Part shown: piece by piece, positions 47,791-61,753 of the stretch
Position numbering within the stretch: position 1 is the first letter of the stretch
How the letters are laid out: the number at the start of each line of letters is the position of its first letter
Notes under the pieces: generated by a model
Databases searched by the model: none
The model's input: only the letters and a program-made list of their open reading frames with translations
Told to the model about the DNA's origin: nothing
Position numbers and translations under genes: made by a program
Origin: Sialis fuliginosa
Taxonomy: Eukaryota > Arthropoda > Insecta > Megaloptera > Sialidae
Length of the DNA: 64,000 nt
Assembly (NCBI GenBank): GCA_961205875.1
Contig: OY540811.1
Coordinates: 17,725,248-17,789,247, forward strand
Direction: 5' to 3'

Positions 47791-50700
47791 GAAACAGGGT
47801 GAAAAATAATTGCAGAATTTAATATTTTATAATGTAATTTGTTGTTTCCGCACTAACTATTTTATTTTAACAGAGTTAAAAAAATCATAAAGCATTCATT
47901 TTGAAAATGAAATTGAACAATAAATTTAAACTTGAATTTGGTGTATTATCAACGTGATTTAAATGTCATATGATATAGATTTAAAATCATACTTAATTAA
48001 ATGTTAAGTTCTCATAGAAAAATGTAGAGGCTATTGTGGCGCAGCGAGTAATATAGCGCACCCAGAAAAACTCTAATTAAAAATAAGTTTATATGTTTGA
48101 AAACTATTGAATTTTCTTTGTTTAGGTATAAGATGTGATCATAGAAAAACATTGCAGTTCTATAATTTCTTAAATTATTTATTGAAAAATAAAGATTTTG
48201 GACATTTTCATCTATCATTTACGAATGAAAATTGAATGAAAAAAATTAGTTCTACTATATAAATCGCAAAATATGAATTTATTTGGGCATAAGTAACTCC
48301 TAATAATAATTTATAATTATAAAAATATTGAATCATTGATAAACCAAAAAATTTAAAACAAATATTGTCAAATTATTATTTATATTGCAAATATTCAAAC
48401 TAAAAAAAATTAAAAATTTTCCATATTTTATTTTCTATTTAATAACATTCTTAGGTGCGCCGCATTCGCCGCTGTTACCTTATGCGTTGTAAAAACAGCA
48501 GAAAAATGCAGAAAAATATAAATCTCTTTAATTCAATGTATTATGCTTGGTTCTGTTGATAATACCTACGATACAAAATTTAAATTTGGATTTAAACTGC
48601 ATGATAGTTAGTTAAAAGAGCATTTATTTAAACGTAGTAATACTGGGCGTCAGTGAGCAGTGATTCAAATCACTGAAGAAAGCGTTACTTAAATTAACTC
48701 ACCAATCGTCAATTCTGTTCTAGCTTGTATGATAACTGTTTCATTTAAAATAAATATTTAAATTAAAGCTTAACACATTTGACCGACAGAAGTAATACAA
48801 ATAAATGTTCACCGGAAAACATTCTACAAAGCCAAAAGGTAACTTTACCAGAGCACAAGATATTGGAAAAACGAGATTTTCTTTTATTCTCCTTTCACGT
48901 GATGGATGGGGGGCTTTGTAGAAACCGTGTTACTCCAAATTGGCGAACACGAGAGCTGTCGGGGCTAGAGGAAAAAGGAAAACTGGGAGGGGAGAACAAG
49001 AAGAATTCTGACTTCCTTTCTTGTTAAGATTACCTTTTATCTCGTACTCCCGATAACGGATATTGGATAAAAAAGATAGAGCTATACTAATTTGTTCTAG
49101 TTCTAAAAGGAGAAAGATATAAATGAGTCTAACTTATTTTTTTTTTGTTAAGAATAGATTTTATTGCGTACTTTTTATAGCGAATATAAGATGAAAAAAA
49201 GATGGAGGTATTCAATTTTGCTGGTGATAAAAGGAGATAGACAGTTGTTAATGGTAAATGTTGACTGTGAGGTCATGTTAAAACTGATTCATCTTCAGAC
49301 TTCAGCGTGTTTGATGGATTTATGTATTATGAATGGAATTTTTAAGGATTCATCCTCATAATAGATCAAAGATTTTAGATGATCCTTATTCATTAAATGG
49401 GATCATATATGTATGTTTTCATAGTAAAGAAACATATATAGTTTTGGGGTAAATTGTGAATTTGTAATACATTAATAAAAATAAGATATTTTTGATTTTA
49501 AACAACCAAATATTAAATTGTAAAAATGTTGCTATTTTTAATACTTATAATGTTTCATTCTATCTCTTGGAGACGCATACGCTATTTGTATAAAATTGCA
49601 TTGTTCTTTTTTGTATTAAATTATTTCAAAGTAAATTAGAAGCTTAGAATACTGGTTCAGAATAAAATAAAATACTTATCATTACAAAGGCCGTTCGAGG
49701 AAGCAATATTCATTCCAATTCTGTTTTATGGCATAACCTACTTTAGAGATTTCTGTAACATAACATCTGCGAGTTCCCTGGGGATCTTAGAACAATGGCG
49801 TCATATCTATAAAACAAAGGAGTCATAACAGCAATAAAAATATATAGAATGTATGCAAGGATACTGCTGCTAATACTAATATTATTGAGATTGAACTCGT
49901 CAAATTAATAAAATAGTAACATAAATAAGTAAAACATACTCATTTTTAGATTAATTGTACCTATTATTAAGATTAAATAGAAATAACAATAATTTTTTTA
50001 AATCAATTAATATTATCCCCACAAAGACTGTATTTACTGCCACTGTTCTCATATAATTTATTTGACTCCTAAATATACCAATCTTGTTATCTATGTAAAA
50101 GCATTCATTCAAGAATTTTAAATGAAATGTTTCTCAAGCTTCACTTCACAACAGTTGAAGATGCTGGAAATATATAATGATGTAATTGGAATTTTTTGCC
50201 TTTTTTTCTTAAATGTACCTACGTAGTATTGCAACTTTTGTTTGAGTTAAAAAATAAATAAAATAAAGTAACTAGTTACACGTTATATTTTTATGAATAC
50301 AACGTTATTTTTGATTATATTGATAACATTTGTAATTATAATAACTCTGGTTGATAAAATACTTCGCAAAAAACAAAACCTTTTTGCGTTTAACACTATA
50401 TTTTTCGAATAATAGCGTAAATGTTAAATTTTCTTAAAGTTGTTAGAAATTTTCACAAAAAAAAAACGGTAAATGATCAACTGCGATTCTTTTGTCAATG
50501 CACTATAGACTACAAAAATTGTGTGGAAAGTTTCTAGCTCGCACGTCTCAGGGGATTTCCCAAAGCTACGAACGACTGCAAGGAAATAAAAGAAACGTAA
50601 GAAAAGCCGGTAAAGTTAGCGGAGCTTACCGACTTCAGGGTGGTCTGCATATCATATAATATGTTCAGTGAATGTTTTCACTTCTTCTGTTGCATACATT

Positions 50701-53419
50701 TGTCTGCACAATTAACATCGAAGGTTTTTTTTTTATATTTCAATAATTACACAGCTACACAAAAAAAAGTTAAGACTTTTTCGCAGGCCATTGTATTTCT
50801 ATGTATAAAAAAATGAATCGAATAATGTGGTATTTTGACATCAAATTCGAATTTACATACATACATAAAAATACAATGGTCTCCGAAAAAGTTATGTATC
50901 TTTTTTTTCGTTTAACTGTTATTTAAGTATATGTATAGTATAAGAAGTATATTTATTAAACTTTGCCATTTCGCTTCACCCAGTAATTTGAAATTTTCTA
51001 CAATAGTATGTGATACAATAAAAAATAAAAATACGAACAATTTTCCCAAAAATTTAATTTCGGGGAAAATGTTGTCCAACAAAACAATGCTAGCTCTATT
51101 TAACTCTTGTTACTTCTTAATCATCCTTTATCCAAGTCATTCCACCCACATACAAGACTTAATGAAGTAGCTCGGTTTTTCTGATGGATCGTTTTCTCAT
51201 CTTGGAATGAAACTATTTTTCTTACAACGCCCTCTCGAGCGCTATAAACGTTTTATGTCCAGCGGTGGCCGAGGTACGCCTGATATATGTATACTATAGC
51301 ACAACTCTCCTGCTTCTAAAACATGCAATGCGCTTCAAGTCCGACGTTATTAAGTTGTGTCTATAGTTACTGTTTTCCTTTTAAATGTCAGCACATTTAT
51401 TTTGATGAGAGTGGTTTTAGTATCTGCTTGCAAAGGTAAATTATATGTGGTTGTATTAAAACTAGTATTGTAAATTGTCGATTCTAGTTTTCATTTTAAT
51501 TAAGAGAAATGATAAAAATATCCATTTAAACGTGAAATTAATTAACAAGTAATGTTGATGAGAAGTTGGTATATCTTAGGAGAAGTGAATCCTGACTAAA
51601 AATAAGAAGACACGCTCGTGTTCGAAAACTCGTTCAACTAGACATTATTAAATAATATTTTTAAGTTTGGAAATTATTTTTTACTTTTATTTAATTTTTT
51701 TTTCTTCAAATAAATTACTTATTATCGGTTTTCATTTTTTTGGTACTTATTCTTAAAAATTTAATAAAATAAACGTAAAAGATAGGTATCAAATAAATGA
51801 TATTATTGGTTTTTATAAGTGAATTGTATAGTTTTAATAAAAATAATATAAAAAACTATTAAAACTTTTACAGTATTTCAACCAAAAAACAGATATTATC
51901 TATATTTTTCTAGCCTGCGTTTCATTGGAAGGTTGTCATCACAAATGTTTAATATGGCATTTAAGAGTGTCAAGGAAAAAAAATTTATAATTTAAATATT
52001 TTTATTAATAACGGCTATTCGGGTGGATTCTTGTTTTCTTATTTTTAGTTTAGGTTCACGGAAATCCCAACTTTCTACTCTTCTAAGTCCCTTTGTTAGT
52101 ATTTTAACATTTAAAAAATATTTTTATAAAATGCAGCGTAAGTTACTTTTAAAAACAGAATTGCACTTATTACAAAAAAAAAATTATCAATATATCTTTT
52201 GAAAAAAATTAATTAAAAATTAGAATAACTTTTTATATATCTATTGAACTATTGTGTATATAAAGTTGTATGAAAATATTCTTAAAAAGTAAAATTCATT
52301 TCTTATAACAAAAAAATCGTTTTCCCCAACACGAAAGCTTTCATGTCTAGAAATATAATAACTCGTGTAATAAAATAACATCAACACATCTGAAGAAAAG
52401 CTGCAATTTCATTCACACTAAACCGTCCCAGTTTGGTTGTTTTTGTGTGTATCCATTGGCGTCCATGTGTGAAAACAGAAGAGAAAAATTAGTCCAACAA
52501 TAATATTTATGGTTATAATTTACCACATATAAAGTTTAAGTTCTTTTTAATTTATTTTCTATCACATCAGATTAAAAAGTTTAATTGAGTATTAATAAAC
52601 ACATGCTTAATTGAAATATATTTCAAAATTAAAAAACGAGTTATATAATTTTTACCATAAAGAAACATTAGGTATTATTTTTGATATATCTAGCACAATT
52701 CATTGTATTATCCTCATAATTATTTTTATCTCCAAAACGGTAAATTATATTTGATTATTCAGTGAAGTTAACTTTTTTATTTTTTATGATATAATGATAA
52801 AATAACTTTTTATAAGTTTCATTATTTGTCAGTAAAAATTCCAAGGATTCTAAAGATAACTCGCTATTTTTAAACGCCGTAATTATCAATCATACAATTT
52901 TAAAAAAGAGATATTATGACAAAACTTTGGTTGAAGGTTAAAAGGATATCACGTAAATTCAAACATCCAAAGGATACTATGTATAGTATATGTTTAATAT
53001 TAAATAACTATGAAATGAGAAAAATTGGTACCCTATTTCATATATTCAAAGACCGCCACTGTATGTGTATATGTCTCAAAGAAATCCTGTTATATTTGTA
53101 GGTAATTCAGTGCGATTGTCGCTAACAAAAAAGCCAGGAGCTAGTGTTGCGATTGTTCTGTTCCGCTGTAAAGCCGACAGCTCAAATGCATTGTATTCTT
53201 TCTCGACTTTGTGACCTCTCAGAGAACATATTGTACAAAAATGTCTATGTGAAATATTTTATCATTCTTGTTTAAGAATTCTTCCTTTTTTATAATAAAT
53301 TTATAAAGCTATTTGTTTCATCCACATAATAAAACGACAAGAGATTACAAAAATCTCTGATTTTTAAATGAATATCGTCTTCCGAGTGTTAGTTGCGTCT
53401 TGCATCGATTGAGTCGTAC

Positions 53420-53490
53420 ACTTGTCAAGATTCCTGAAGATGTTCACTGCAATGTGTGACAAAACGTTGGTCAATAAAACGACCAAATTG
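53420..53490 (+). repeat. Possible retroposon 3'-UTR remnant
   Basis: CCTGAAGATGTTCACTGCAA, TGTGTGACAAAACGTTGGTC and AATAAAACGACC follow the CCTGA-GATG...CGAAACGTTGG-(A)ATAAA layout often seen at the 3' end of insect non-LTR retrotransposons. No reverse transcriptase is adjacent. Confidence 0.35.
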
Positions 53491-53697
53491 ACATAAATCC
53501 ATAAATCAAGATTCATCTATGTTTATTCTTGACTTACGCGTACTAATTAGTATCGTAAAATACAAAAAACATCTAAATGATATCTGAAATCAAAAAGTCA
53601 ATCATTCTATAATAATTAAAAAAAAAACTTCTTTCAAATTATGATCATTTATTAATAAATTAATTATAACTGAAAAACTCAGACCAACAAGAAATAA

Positions 53698-53883
53698 TTT
53701 ACGAGAATCCAACAATCTTTGAAGGTCTCAATTAAGAACAAACTCGTTCTGGTCAATGCACAGCCTTCTCTGATCACCCTACCTCCAGTTTCTTCACTCC
53801 CCAGTTCTAATCATGGCCTTTCTCTGCCACAAACTAATTCTAACGGTGACAATAACGTGTCTGAGTCTGCTATATACTGTTGA
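53698..53883 (+). other. Open stretch of unknown origin, no ATG
   Basis: A 61-codon frame with protein-like composition (SLKVSIKNKLVLVNAQPSL, LPPVSSLPSSNHGLSLPQ) in otherwise stop-rich DNA. The opposite strand is also open over 53690-53900, with two stops near 53900 and 53812 (STPVQQYIADSDTLLSPLEL, CGRERP, LELGSEETGGRVIREG). Both readings look more ordered than random AT-rich frames. No family is recognised. It may be a fragment of a decayed transposon or pseudogene. Confidence 0.25.
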
Positions 53884-54312
53884 ACGGGTGTCGAGGATTA
53901 CACCTTTATCTTTTGGTCAAAGACATCCCTCTTTCCCTTGTATAGATGATTCTTTTCTTTTATTACGTCTACAGCACTTAATGATAGTTCGTATTGGAAA
54001 AAGTATTAAACGAGTTAATATGAAAAGAAAATTTTGTTGTTTTCTTTGGACGTAGCTTTTTTATCGTAGTTTTTATTGGGTTCGTTATTTGGTTTTATCT
54101 TTTTGGGAGAAATAGTGGAGACAACAAAAGTAAATTTTTATGAGCTCATTTTCATGAGTTGAGTTTAATTAACTAAATTCACATTGGAAATATTTTTAAA
54201 AGTGGTCCAAATTTCACTTTCTCATATTTTTCTTATTTTAATACTGGAATTAACTACTATTCTGAACACAAAATTGCAATATTGAAAAAACATCTGCCAA
54301 GTAAATGCACAG

Positions 54313-55008
54313 TGCTTCCTCGTGCTAAATACACCAAAGGCAGTTAATTATCGAACAATTTAATAAACACCGATAAAGTATTCACATAAACTGCTTTTAG
54401 TTATTAATTTAATTTCTAAACAATTTTATTGAAAAATATTTATTCGACATTTTTTTTACGCGTCTAATTATTATTTTTTCGTAAATTTTTAATTTTTTGA
54501 CAATTTCAATCTAAATCAAATTTATCTGCTATTCAAACGTCAAATAATATGCCAAAGTAAATAGCAATTATAAAAAATAATTACGATTTTTTAAAACTAA
54601 ATTGAGATAAATCTTCGTAAGGGAATGTTTTAACATACGTTGTGGTGACCTATATTATAGAAAATTGAATGTTCTACAAAAAAGATTCTATAAAATTTTT
54701 AAGTAACGTGTGTCGTTCTTGGTAAAAAAATAATGTTTTGGGGTGTCCCCTCCCCTTCTTAAACACGATTTTAACGATTTTTAAATGGGATCGTCCTCAA
54801 GCCAGACCCAACCAACCAACATTTCGGTTCATGAGTTATGCGTATGGCAAGGATTCAGGGGACAGACAGACAGACACAGGACGAAAAGTGTTTGTATTGA
54901 CCTGAAACGAAAAGATCAGGTTAAAATTTTGAAATCGGAGAACAATTTTTTTCTCATTTTTTAAAACGATCACAAAGCTTCTCGTATCTTCGATATGTTG
55001 AGGAAGCA
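54313..55008. mobile_element. GCTTCCTC-ended repeat, copy 2
   Basis: Same family and orientation as 46518-47213. Here the inverted ends are clearer: TGCTTCCTCGTGC at the left and GATATGTTGAGGAAGCA at the right, sharing TGCTTCCTC. Differences from copy 1 are scattered substitutions and small indels, including an extra CAGACAGACAGACA unit. Confidence 0.76.
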
Positions 55009-55533
55009 AAAAAAAACGCTTTACAATATTGAAATAAAAGTTTAATAAAAAAAATATACTATTTTATTCCTAATCTTTAAATACAATTAAATAAAAATAA
55101 AATTGAAAAGCAAAATACGAGGAAAAATAAATTTTCCATTTCCTTAATACTTAACAAACATTTTAATAACATAAAGACGTACTTCTGGTGAAATTTTCTT
55201 TATACTTTTCTTAATCTACAACACCCCAAGTTGAATGTCTGCTGACTTTGAAAGTATATCAACGATTTCCTGCTTTCCGGGTAACGCGAATTGACAATTA
55301 CACATTTCTCAAGGGAGACTGACGCACACACACGTACACATGTGTCTTCTTTCCCTCTTCCTGCCGTCATTCACACACCCAACTCACATCTGTACGCGTG
55401 TACACGTATTATGTATCAACATGGAAAAATAAATATTAGTAACTATGTTATATTCCAGTAATTCTGAAACTTTATTTTAGATTTAGGTGACAAAAATTGA
55501 TTTCAGGAAATTTTAATTTTATGCATCTTATTC

Positions 55534-55945
55534 TAACCTAACCTAAAAGTGCCAAAATAAAGATTTTGGTAATGTTTAAGAATTTATTACTAAGTAGGTA
55601 ATTTTTATAAAGTTTGCGTTCATGGTAAGAAATAATACTATCTTTACTGTAAGATTTTTTTACCGAAATATACTAGTTTGAAGATATTGTTATATTTAAT
55701 GTATAAAATTTCATTGTGTCACTTGTGTCTACTCTATTAAACTATTAATACAAATATCATATTTTCAAACTAGCTATCTAGGTGTAAAAAATCGTACAGT
55801 AAAAAGTCAAAATTCTTTTTAATGACGAAAGATAGTACTATTTCTTACTATGAACGAAAACTTTAGAAAAAAATTACCTATATACTTGGTAGTAAATTCT
55901 TAAACATTTCCAAAATCGTTATTTTGGCACTTTTAGGTTAGGTTA
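55534..55945. mobile_element. Foldback element, TAACCTAACCTAAAAG ends
   Basis: TAACCTAACCTAAAAGTGCC is mirrored by GGCACTTTTAGGTTAGGTTA. Pairing continues through AAAATAAAGATTTTGG, ATGTTTAAGAATTTA, GTTCATGGTAAGAAATA and CTAGTTTGAA to a centre near 55730. The arms are about 190-200 bp at high but imperfect identity. It is noncoding. Confidence 0.87.
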
Positions 55946-56397
55946 TCTAAATAATCTGACGTGAGAACGTCAAAAACCTTCAAAATCACCTATACAAGTA
56001 GAGACAATAAAATGATGTTAGCCTGTGTAACTATTTAAAAAATTTCCTTTAAAAGATAACAAAACATCCAGAAAAATGTCTTGGTTGATTCTTTCAACGA
56101 TTATACACAAATAATTTCACCGCTTCAAAGCGTATTTAGATTCTCAACACAATTCGAGAACGAAGTGAACAGCGGATTTCAGAAGAGAAAACATTTCACA
56201 TTGAATTACGAAACGCACCTCGGTTAGTGTCCCGAGGGACACACTGGATACGGCTGGAGGGCACAGAATAGCGCAAGAGAAAGGGAATAGGAGACTGGTA
56301 GATGTTCTGGAATTGTCGAGAAGGAAGAGTTTTTGGAATAAAGTCTTTCATAAAACAAGCCGTGAAGTGGGGTGAGACCCTTGAGGTCCACACAATC

Positions 56398-57011
56398 AAC
56401 TTCCCAACATGGTATAACTTTCAATACTTGAATACTGATTATTTATTGTTTCGATATAGTTTATATGAATATTTTTTTAAATATAACTATACAAATTTTA
56501 ATAATTAGGATTTTGTCAGAAATAAAATTCACCTTTGTATTTGTTATAAAATTAGCTTTCTAATATCCTTATGTCAATAATACAACACATTTTTTAATCT
56601 GACAATTTGAATTCAATTGCATTTGTTTCCTAAATTAAATAAAATTAAAATTTAGAGGGTGGTTTTCACCCCTTCAATGGCTGCTTAATTACGTGCCATT
56701 ATTAGTATTGTAAATTTTTTTTACCAACACAAACTTTTACACCCCCTTTTACCCCCGTAGGGGTTGAATTTCGAAAAATCCTTTCTATCAGTTCATATTA
56801 ACGCCAAGACGCTTCGATTGGCACTCCAACAAAACAATAGCATTTTTTATTTGCGAGATTTTAAATAATAACACGCACGTACGTACGCCATACACACATA
56901 CATCTTTCTGAATAGTATAAATATACTATAATGACCTTGAAACATAAAAATATGTTGAAATTTTTAATTTCGATTTTCGAACCAATTACAATAACTTCCT
57001 GTTGGGAAGTT
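56398..57011. mobile_element. AACTTCCCAAC TIR element, copy 2
   Basis: AACTTCCCAAC (56398-56408) and GTTGGGAAGTT (57001-57011) are perfect inverted ends. It is the sister of 36632-37399 but shorter (614 bp), lacking the 44-bp tandem duplication and other pieces. Left-flank similarity with copy 1 (GTGGGGTGAGACC..AGGTCCACACAATC) reaches back to about 56357. Confidence 0.75.
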
Positions 57012-57150
57012 AAAAATTGGTAAAATTAACATCTAACTATGATTGTAATTCTCTAATAAGGACTATAAAATATTAACTTAAACAGGCGTTCTGATGTTAT
57101 ACATTAGTACAGAACTAAAAAAAATGTTTATATAAAATTGAGTAAAATTC

Positions 57151-57501
57151 TTATCTGTCCAGATACTTTGTCTCCGCTCTTGCGACCGGGAAATAATTTT
57201 CAATAAACCACCAAAGTATTTTCCAAATATCATTTGTTCCACCGTGAATCCTCTTATGTATCAATACCGGATCACCACCACTCTTGAAAACTATCACTTA
57301 AATAGAAACACTGTCTCAAAACTTGTTCTTCAGAAAATTTGCTCCGTACTGCCTGCAATATATATTCTCTCATCATTGTCAAGCATTTTGTAGGAGATAA
57401 TCTAAATCTCTAACCACAGCCGTAATTATTGAAATTTCAGAGGGAGAAATTTTAAAATAAGTTAAACAAGCTATTTGTAGGATATTAAAGTAAAATTTTA
57501 C
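57151..57501 (-). pseudogene. Degraded coding-like patch, origin unknown
   Basis: On the minus strand, one frame reads KISPSEISIITAVVRDLDYL and then stops. The +1 frame takes over with REYILQAVRSKFSEEQVLRQ and CFYLSDSFQEW. The first frame then resumes with FKSGGDPVLIHKRIHGGTND and WWFIENYFPVARAETKYLD. The segments are contiguous and look like parts of one former protein broken by compensating indels. I recognise no family. It lies in an intron with no matching splice sites, so it is taken as a pseudogene or transposon fragment, not an exon. Confidence 0.3.
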
Positions 57502-60500
57502 AAAAAAAACATCGATGCAATATACAATTATTATCTCTATTAAATGGGAAACGTCTACAGATAAGAATATAAAATACTGACAGATCTAAAATATTAGTGT
57601 CTAATATAATTGTATTCCGCGCGCATGTTGTACATGTGTGTGAACTATATGCTTGTCAATAATATATTAGATTTCATCAATATGAGTATGACAAGTACGT
57701 TATTTCATTTACTTTGTATTAAAATTCACATATTATTTTATATGAATATTTCATATAGGTACCTAAATTTAATTTTTTCAAATCGAATTTTTCTATTTTT
57801 TTTAATAAATAGAACATAATTTATAGATATTAATAGTCGTTACAACTCTAATACGCAGAAATAATTCGAAAAATTCAACAATTGACAAAAGTAGTCATTC
57901 GTTTATAATATAAAAATTTTATAACCAGAAACAATTTTGTTTTCAAAAATAGGTTTTCTCCTTTTGAGCAAAAAAATATTGAAAATCCAGAAATTTCTGT
58001 TTGGTTTGCTCCAAGAAAAAATGTTTCAAAAAAAGTTTTAAATTACGGATCTGCAATAAAAAAATGTTCGTTTAGATTTGAAAAAGAAAACCCATACAGG
58101 AGACCATTCTAAAGTCCCACATAGTATTAGTATTAAGCGCCCTCGAAACCATGAAACTTTTGTCTAAAACATTTTTTTCTGAAAATTCGTAATTTTAGAA
58201 ATAATCCACTGGAAAGTCTTTAAGAAATACTCGGTATGTATGACCGTATCAAAAAATAAAAAAGTGAAAACTTATCCTAAATATCGTATGGCATAAAACC
58301 ATACTTGAAAATTTAATATAAGCAGAGACCACATAACTTTAATACGGTCATATATTCACATCGCGTCTTACAAAAAAGTTGCTTAAATGAATAAATAGTT
58401 CAGAAACTGATACTTTGCGAGTTGTGGGAGCCCGTAAAAACCGCGAACTCGAACCAAGTCACATTCTGTGTTTATATCCATATAAGTGCCTCATACTTCT
58501 CACGGTTTTTTAGTGCAAAATAGTAACAGGACTTCAATAACTTTAAGACGTGCTGGATTATATCGATGATACTTTATTTCAATCTAAAGTACTGGCACCA
58601 GGATATGACCCCAGCAATGGCTATTCTTTAATAAAATGTACTGAATTAAAAATATTTGTGTATATTTGATTACTACAATTTCTGAATATAAATCTATATG
58701 TCTGTCTTACAGCGTAATTTAATGACAATCGGCCAATAGCTGTCAAAATGGTGGAAAATTATTAGTATAATTTATTTATTCATTTGTAAGTACCTGTAAC
58801 ATGTAAGGCATTAAAAATCCGTCAAATACGAGTTAGGCTTCGCGCAATTTGTGTTCCGTATCGACCGCTACTACATCCATCGTTAAGCGTAACGCAAAGA
58901 AAGCACGAAGAATAATATAAAGTTTTCAAATTATTCGAATACGTTTAGGTAGTAATTATTGTGAAAAAATTCTTGTGTAAACTGGATCTCGCGTTATGAT
59001 AATGCTCCTTATTAAAAAAAAAAAACAGCGAAAGCTCAGCAACTTCTGACTTTTTTTTACTTTCTTTACTACATTATATTGTTCAATATTTAACGGTTTA
59101 ACCAACGTATTGCAAAAGATCGCACTGGTGGCAAACGTATTTCCGATTTGATTTACTATTATCATCACTGCTTATTTCTTATGTTACCTAAAGTAACAAA
59201 ATATATACTAAAACCTGGAAAAAAAACATATCTATGAATTAAAAAAAAACACGTAAAACGGATAAGTAGTTCTCGAGTGATAAATGCACTAACAGTATCT
59301 AAATATTTTGGCAAAATTTTTACTAACAATAAGAAAATATTCACAATTATCAAATACTTCAATTGGTAACGAAACGTTAGAAAATATATTTTGAAATATA
59401 ATTATATCCAGAACCTATTAAGTTTTTGTTTACTTTATGTGCATATTTCCATTCCATGGTATTTTAGATATTTCTTGAAGTTTTCTTTGTGCACATAAAA
59501 TCAGACGCCTTGGATAAAACCCTAAAGTAGCGACAGACACTTCCTTAGTACTCAACTCTCTCACCAGACATCTCTGCATGATACCGGCGGAAGTGAAAAT
59601 TGCAGTTGTGCTATATTATTGGCTTTAAGATTCCAAACATATTCTCATACATAAAAATATCTTCTATAAAAATTATTTACTGAAAATATTAGTAAAAATT
59701 ATACTACATATACAAATTATTATAAAATATTATTAAATATATTATTATAAAAATTAATTATAAAGTATTAGTAAAAAATAATTGTAAAACAATGCTTTTA
59801 AATAAATAGTTGATATACGTTATCATATTTTTACTTCCATGTTCTGAAAGAAATGGAAGTATTGTAATTTCGTCGAAAAATCGTGTCCGAGATAAGATTA
59901 GATTCTGATTGTACTACCTTTTTATTTATATTGTTGCAAATAATTATTATTTCATTAATAAATAAAAATCATTGAACAAATATGAAAATAGGTATCAATT
60001 TTTGGCAAAATAAATTAAACATGTATGTACCTACAATTATACATAAAGTCTTTTTTACTTTGAAAAATAATTCAATAATCATGTTCCTGTCTATATAATA
60101 AAAATAACTTTAATCTTTTTTGAAGACAATACTTATTCAACTGTACTTTCTAGCTTATTATCTAAATTACGATTAATACTTTTTTATTTTATCAATACCA
60201 AATCTAAACTATGTATTTAATATAAGAAAGGAAAAGTTTATGAATTCGTTTGTTTCTTTATTTATTAACAACACTCTCAGAAAGTATGTAGGTACTTAAC
60301 CGATTTGTTTACTATCACACCAGAGTGGTCAGCAGTAAAAAATATATCAAAAACCGAAAAAAAATTTCGTTCGGATCACAATGCAATACAAAAATACAGG
60401 AGATATAACAAAATTATATATGAAAGCTAAATAATAAAACATTAACTTTATTATTAAGTAGCTTTCTTCTAGGCAATCTTATTACATTACATAATTCTAA

Positions 60501-61150
60501 TATAAGATATTTTTGATGAGGAACAAGGTTAGCTATAGATATGATAATAAAATTAAATATTGCGTGATTCGTAAAACTTCTCGGAAAATTAAAACGAAAA
60601 TGATAAATAACCCCAAATTTTGTAAATAACTAAACACAGATTATAAGAAGTTCCATTCAAAATTTTTGAATGATCCATGAGCAAAGATAAATATTGTTAA
60701 AATAAAATCGATAATTTTAACATTGCGAGTATCAAGATTACACTCGCAAAGTTTGAAATTGATTTTATTTTGATGATATCTTTGCTCACATGTGGTGAAG
60801 CATTTCAGTATTTTGAATAGAGTTTCTTACAATTCTTTTTCAGTCTTACAAAAAAAAAATTCCCAAGTTAACAGCATTATTAATGCATAGAGTCTTTAAA
60901 ATAAATTATGTTAGTTTTACCACAAAAGTTTATATTTGAAAATATACTACAATCAAACAAGTTCAACTACCACTGAAATACACTTTGAACTGCAGAAAGA
61001 TCATTTCTTATCCAAGCTGACCTGTCCAAATAAACCTCAAAGAAGCCGTATACCTACTGAAAGTAATGAAAATGTAGTTTTATTAGCCTAACCATAACTC
61101 ACTTAGTCCGGACTGAAACTTAATATAGAAATATCCCGCTGCGGTCTAAG

Positions 61151-61196
61151 GGTGGGAGGTATGAATATATACTCGCTTTTATGACATACCCCCACC
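61151..61196. repeat. Imperfect hairpin, GGTGGGAGGTATG
   Basis: GGTGGGAGGTATG pairs with CATACCCCCACC with one bulged base. CGGTCTAAGGG before it and CCCCCTAAGGCCG after it add weaker outer symmetry. It is probably a worn foldback of about 100 bp. Confidence 0.5.
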
Positions 61197-61753
61197 ATTA
61201 TATCCCTAAACCCCCTAAGGCCGTTTATTAATATTCATGACTTTTCAAATCTATACTACATAGAGAAAAGAATCGAAATATTCTTTTTGTCACTTTAATA
61301 TTTTATGTGAGGTTCAAATATATACCTATGTATATATACATTCGCTTTTGTTTAAATTGCCATATTAGATTTATGAAACGTGTGTGGGTGAAAACTGTAT
61401 TGATTATAATAATAAAAGTACGTTTTTGAAATATGGATTTTGGAAAATTGTGATTGGATTAAATCTAATGAGTATAAGGTAAAAAATAGAATTATGGTTT
61501 GAATCTTTGAGTTGTGTAAAATTGAGTAGGTACGTGAATAAAAAATAAGTTCGAAATTTTAATCAGTGAAAGGTTACTTTGTAGCGAAACTAAAGAAAGT
61601 AATTTATTTTACATTCACATTAAAGAAATATTTCAAACAAGTAGCGAATGAAGTAATTGTACATCGCAATATTTTTATTACAAATTCATATTTTTTTAAT
61701 TAGCAAAAATGTTGAAAATAACAAAATAAAAACTTGTTTCTAAGCTTTCGCAG

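Noticed and set aside
48026..48062. tRNA-like A box (TGGCGCAGCGAG)
   Set aside because: No B box, no cloverleaf and no SINE body follow.
50630..50644. 15-bp candidate microexon on the minus strand (ATATGCAG / GTAAGC borders)
   Set aside because: The donor is good but the acceptor lacks a pyrimidine tract, and its codons match nothing in known ChAT N-termini.
56196..56424. Two overlapping minus-strand ORFs of 66-67 codons
   Set aside because: They run into the left end of the repeat copy 2 and overlap in different frames, so they are chance frames in repeat-associated DNA.
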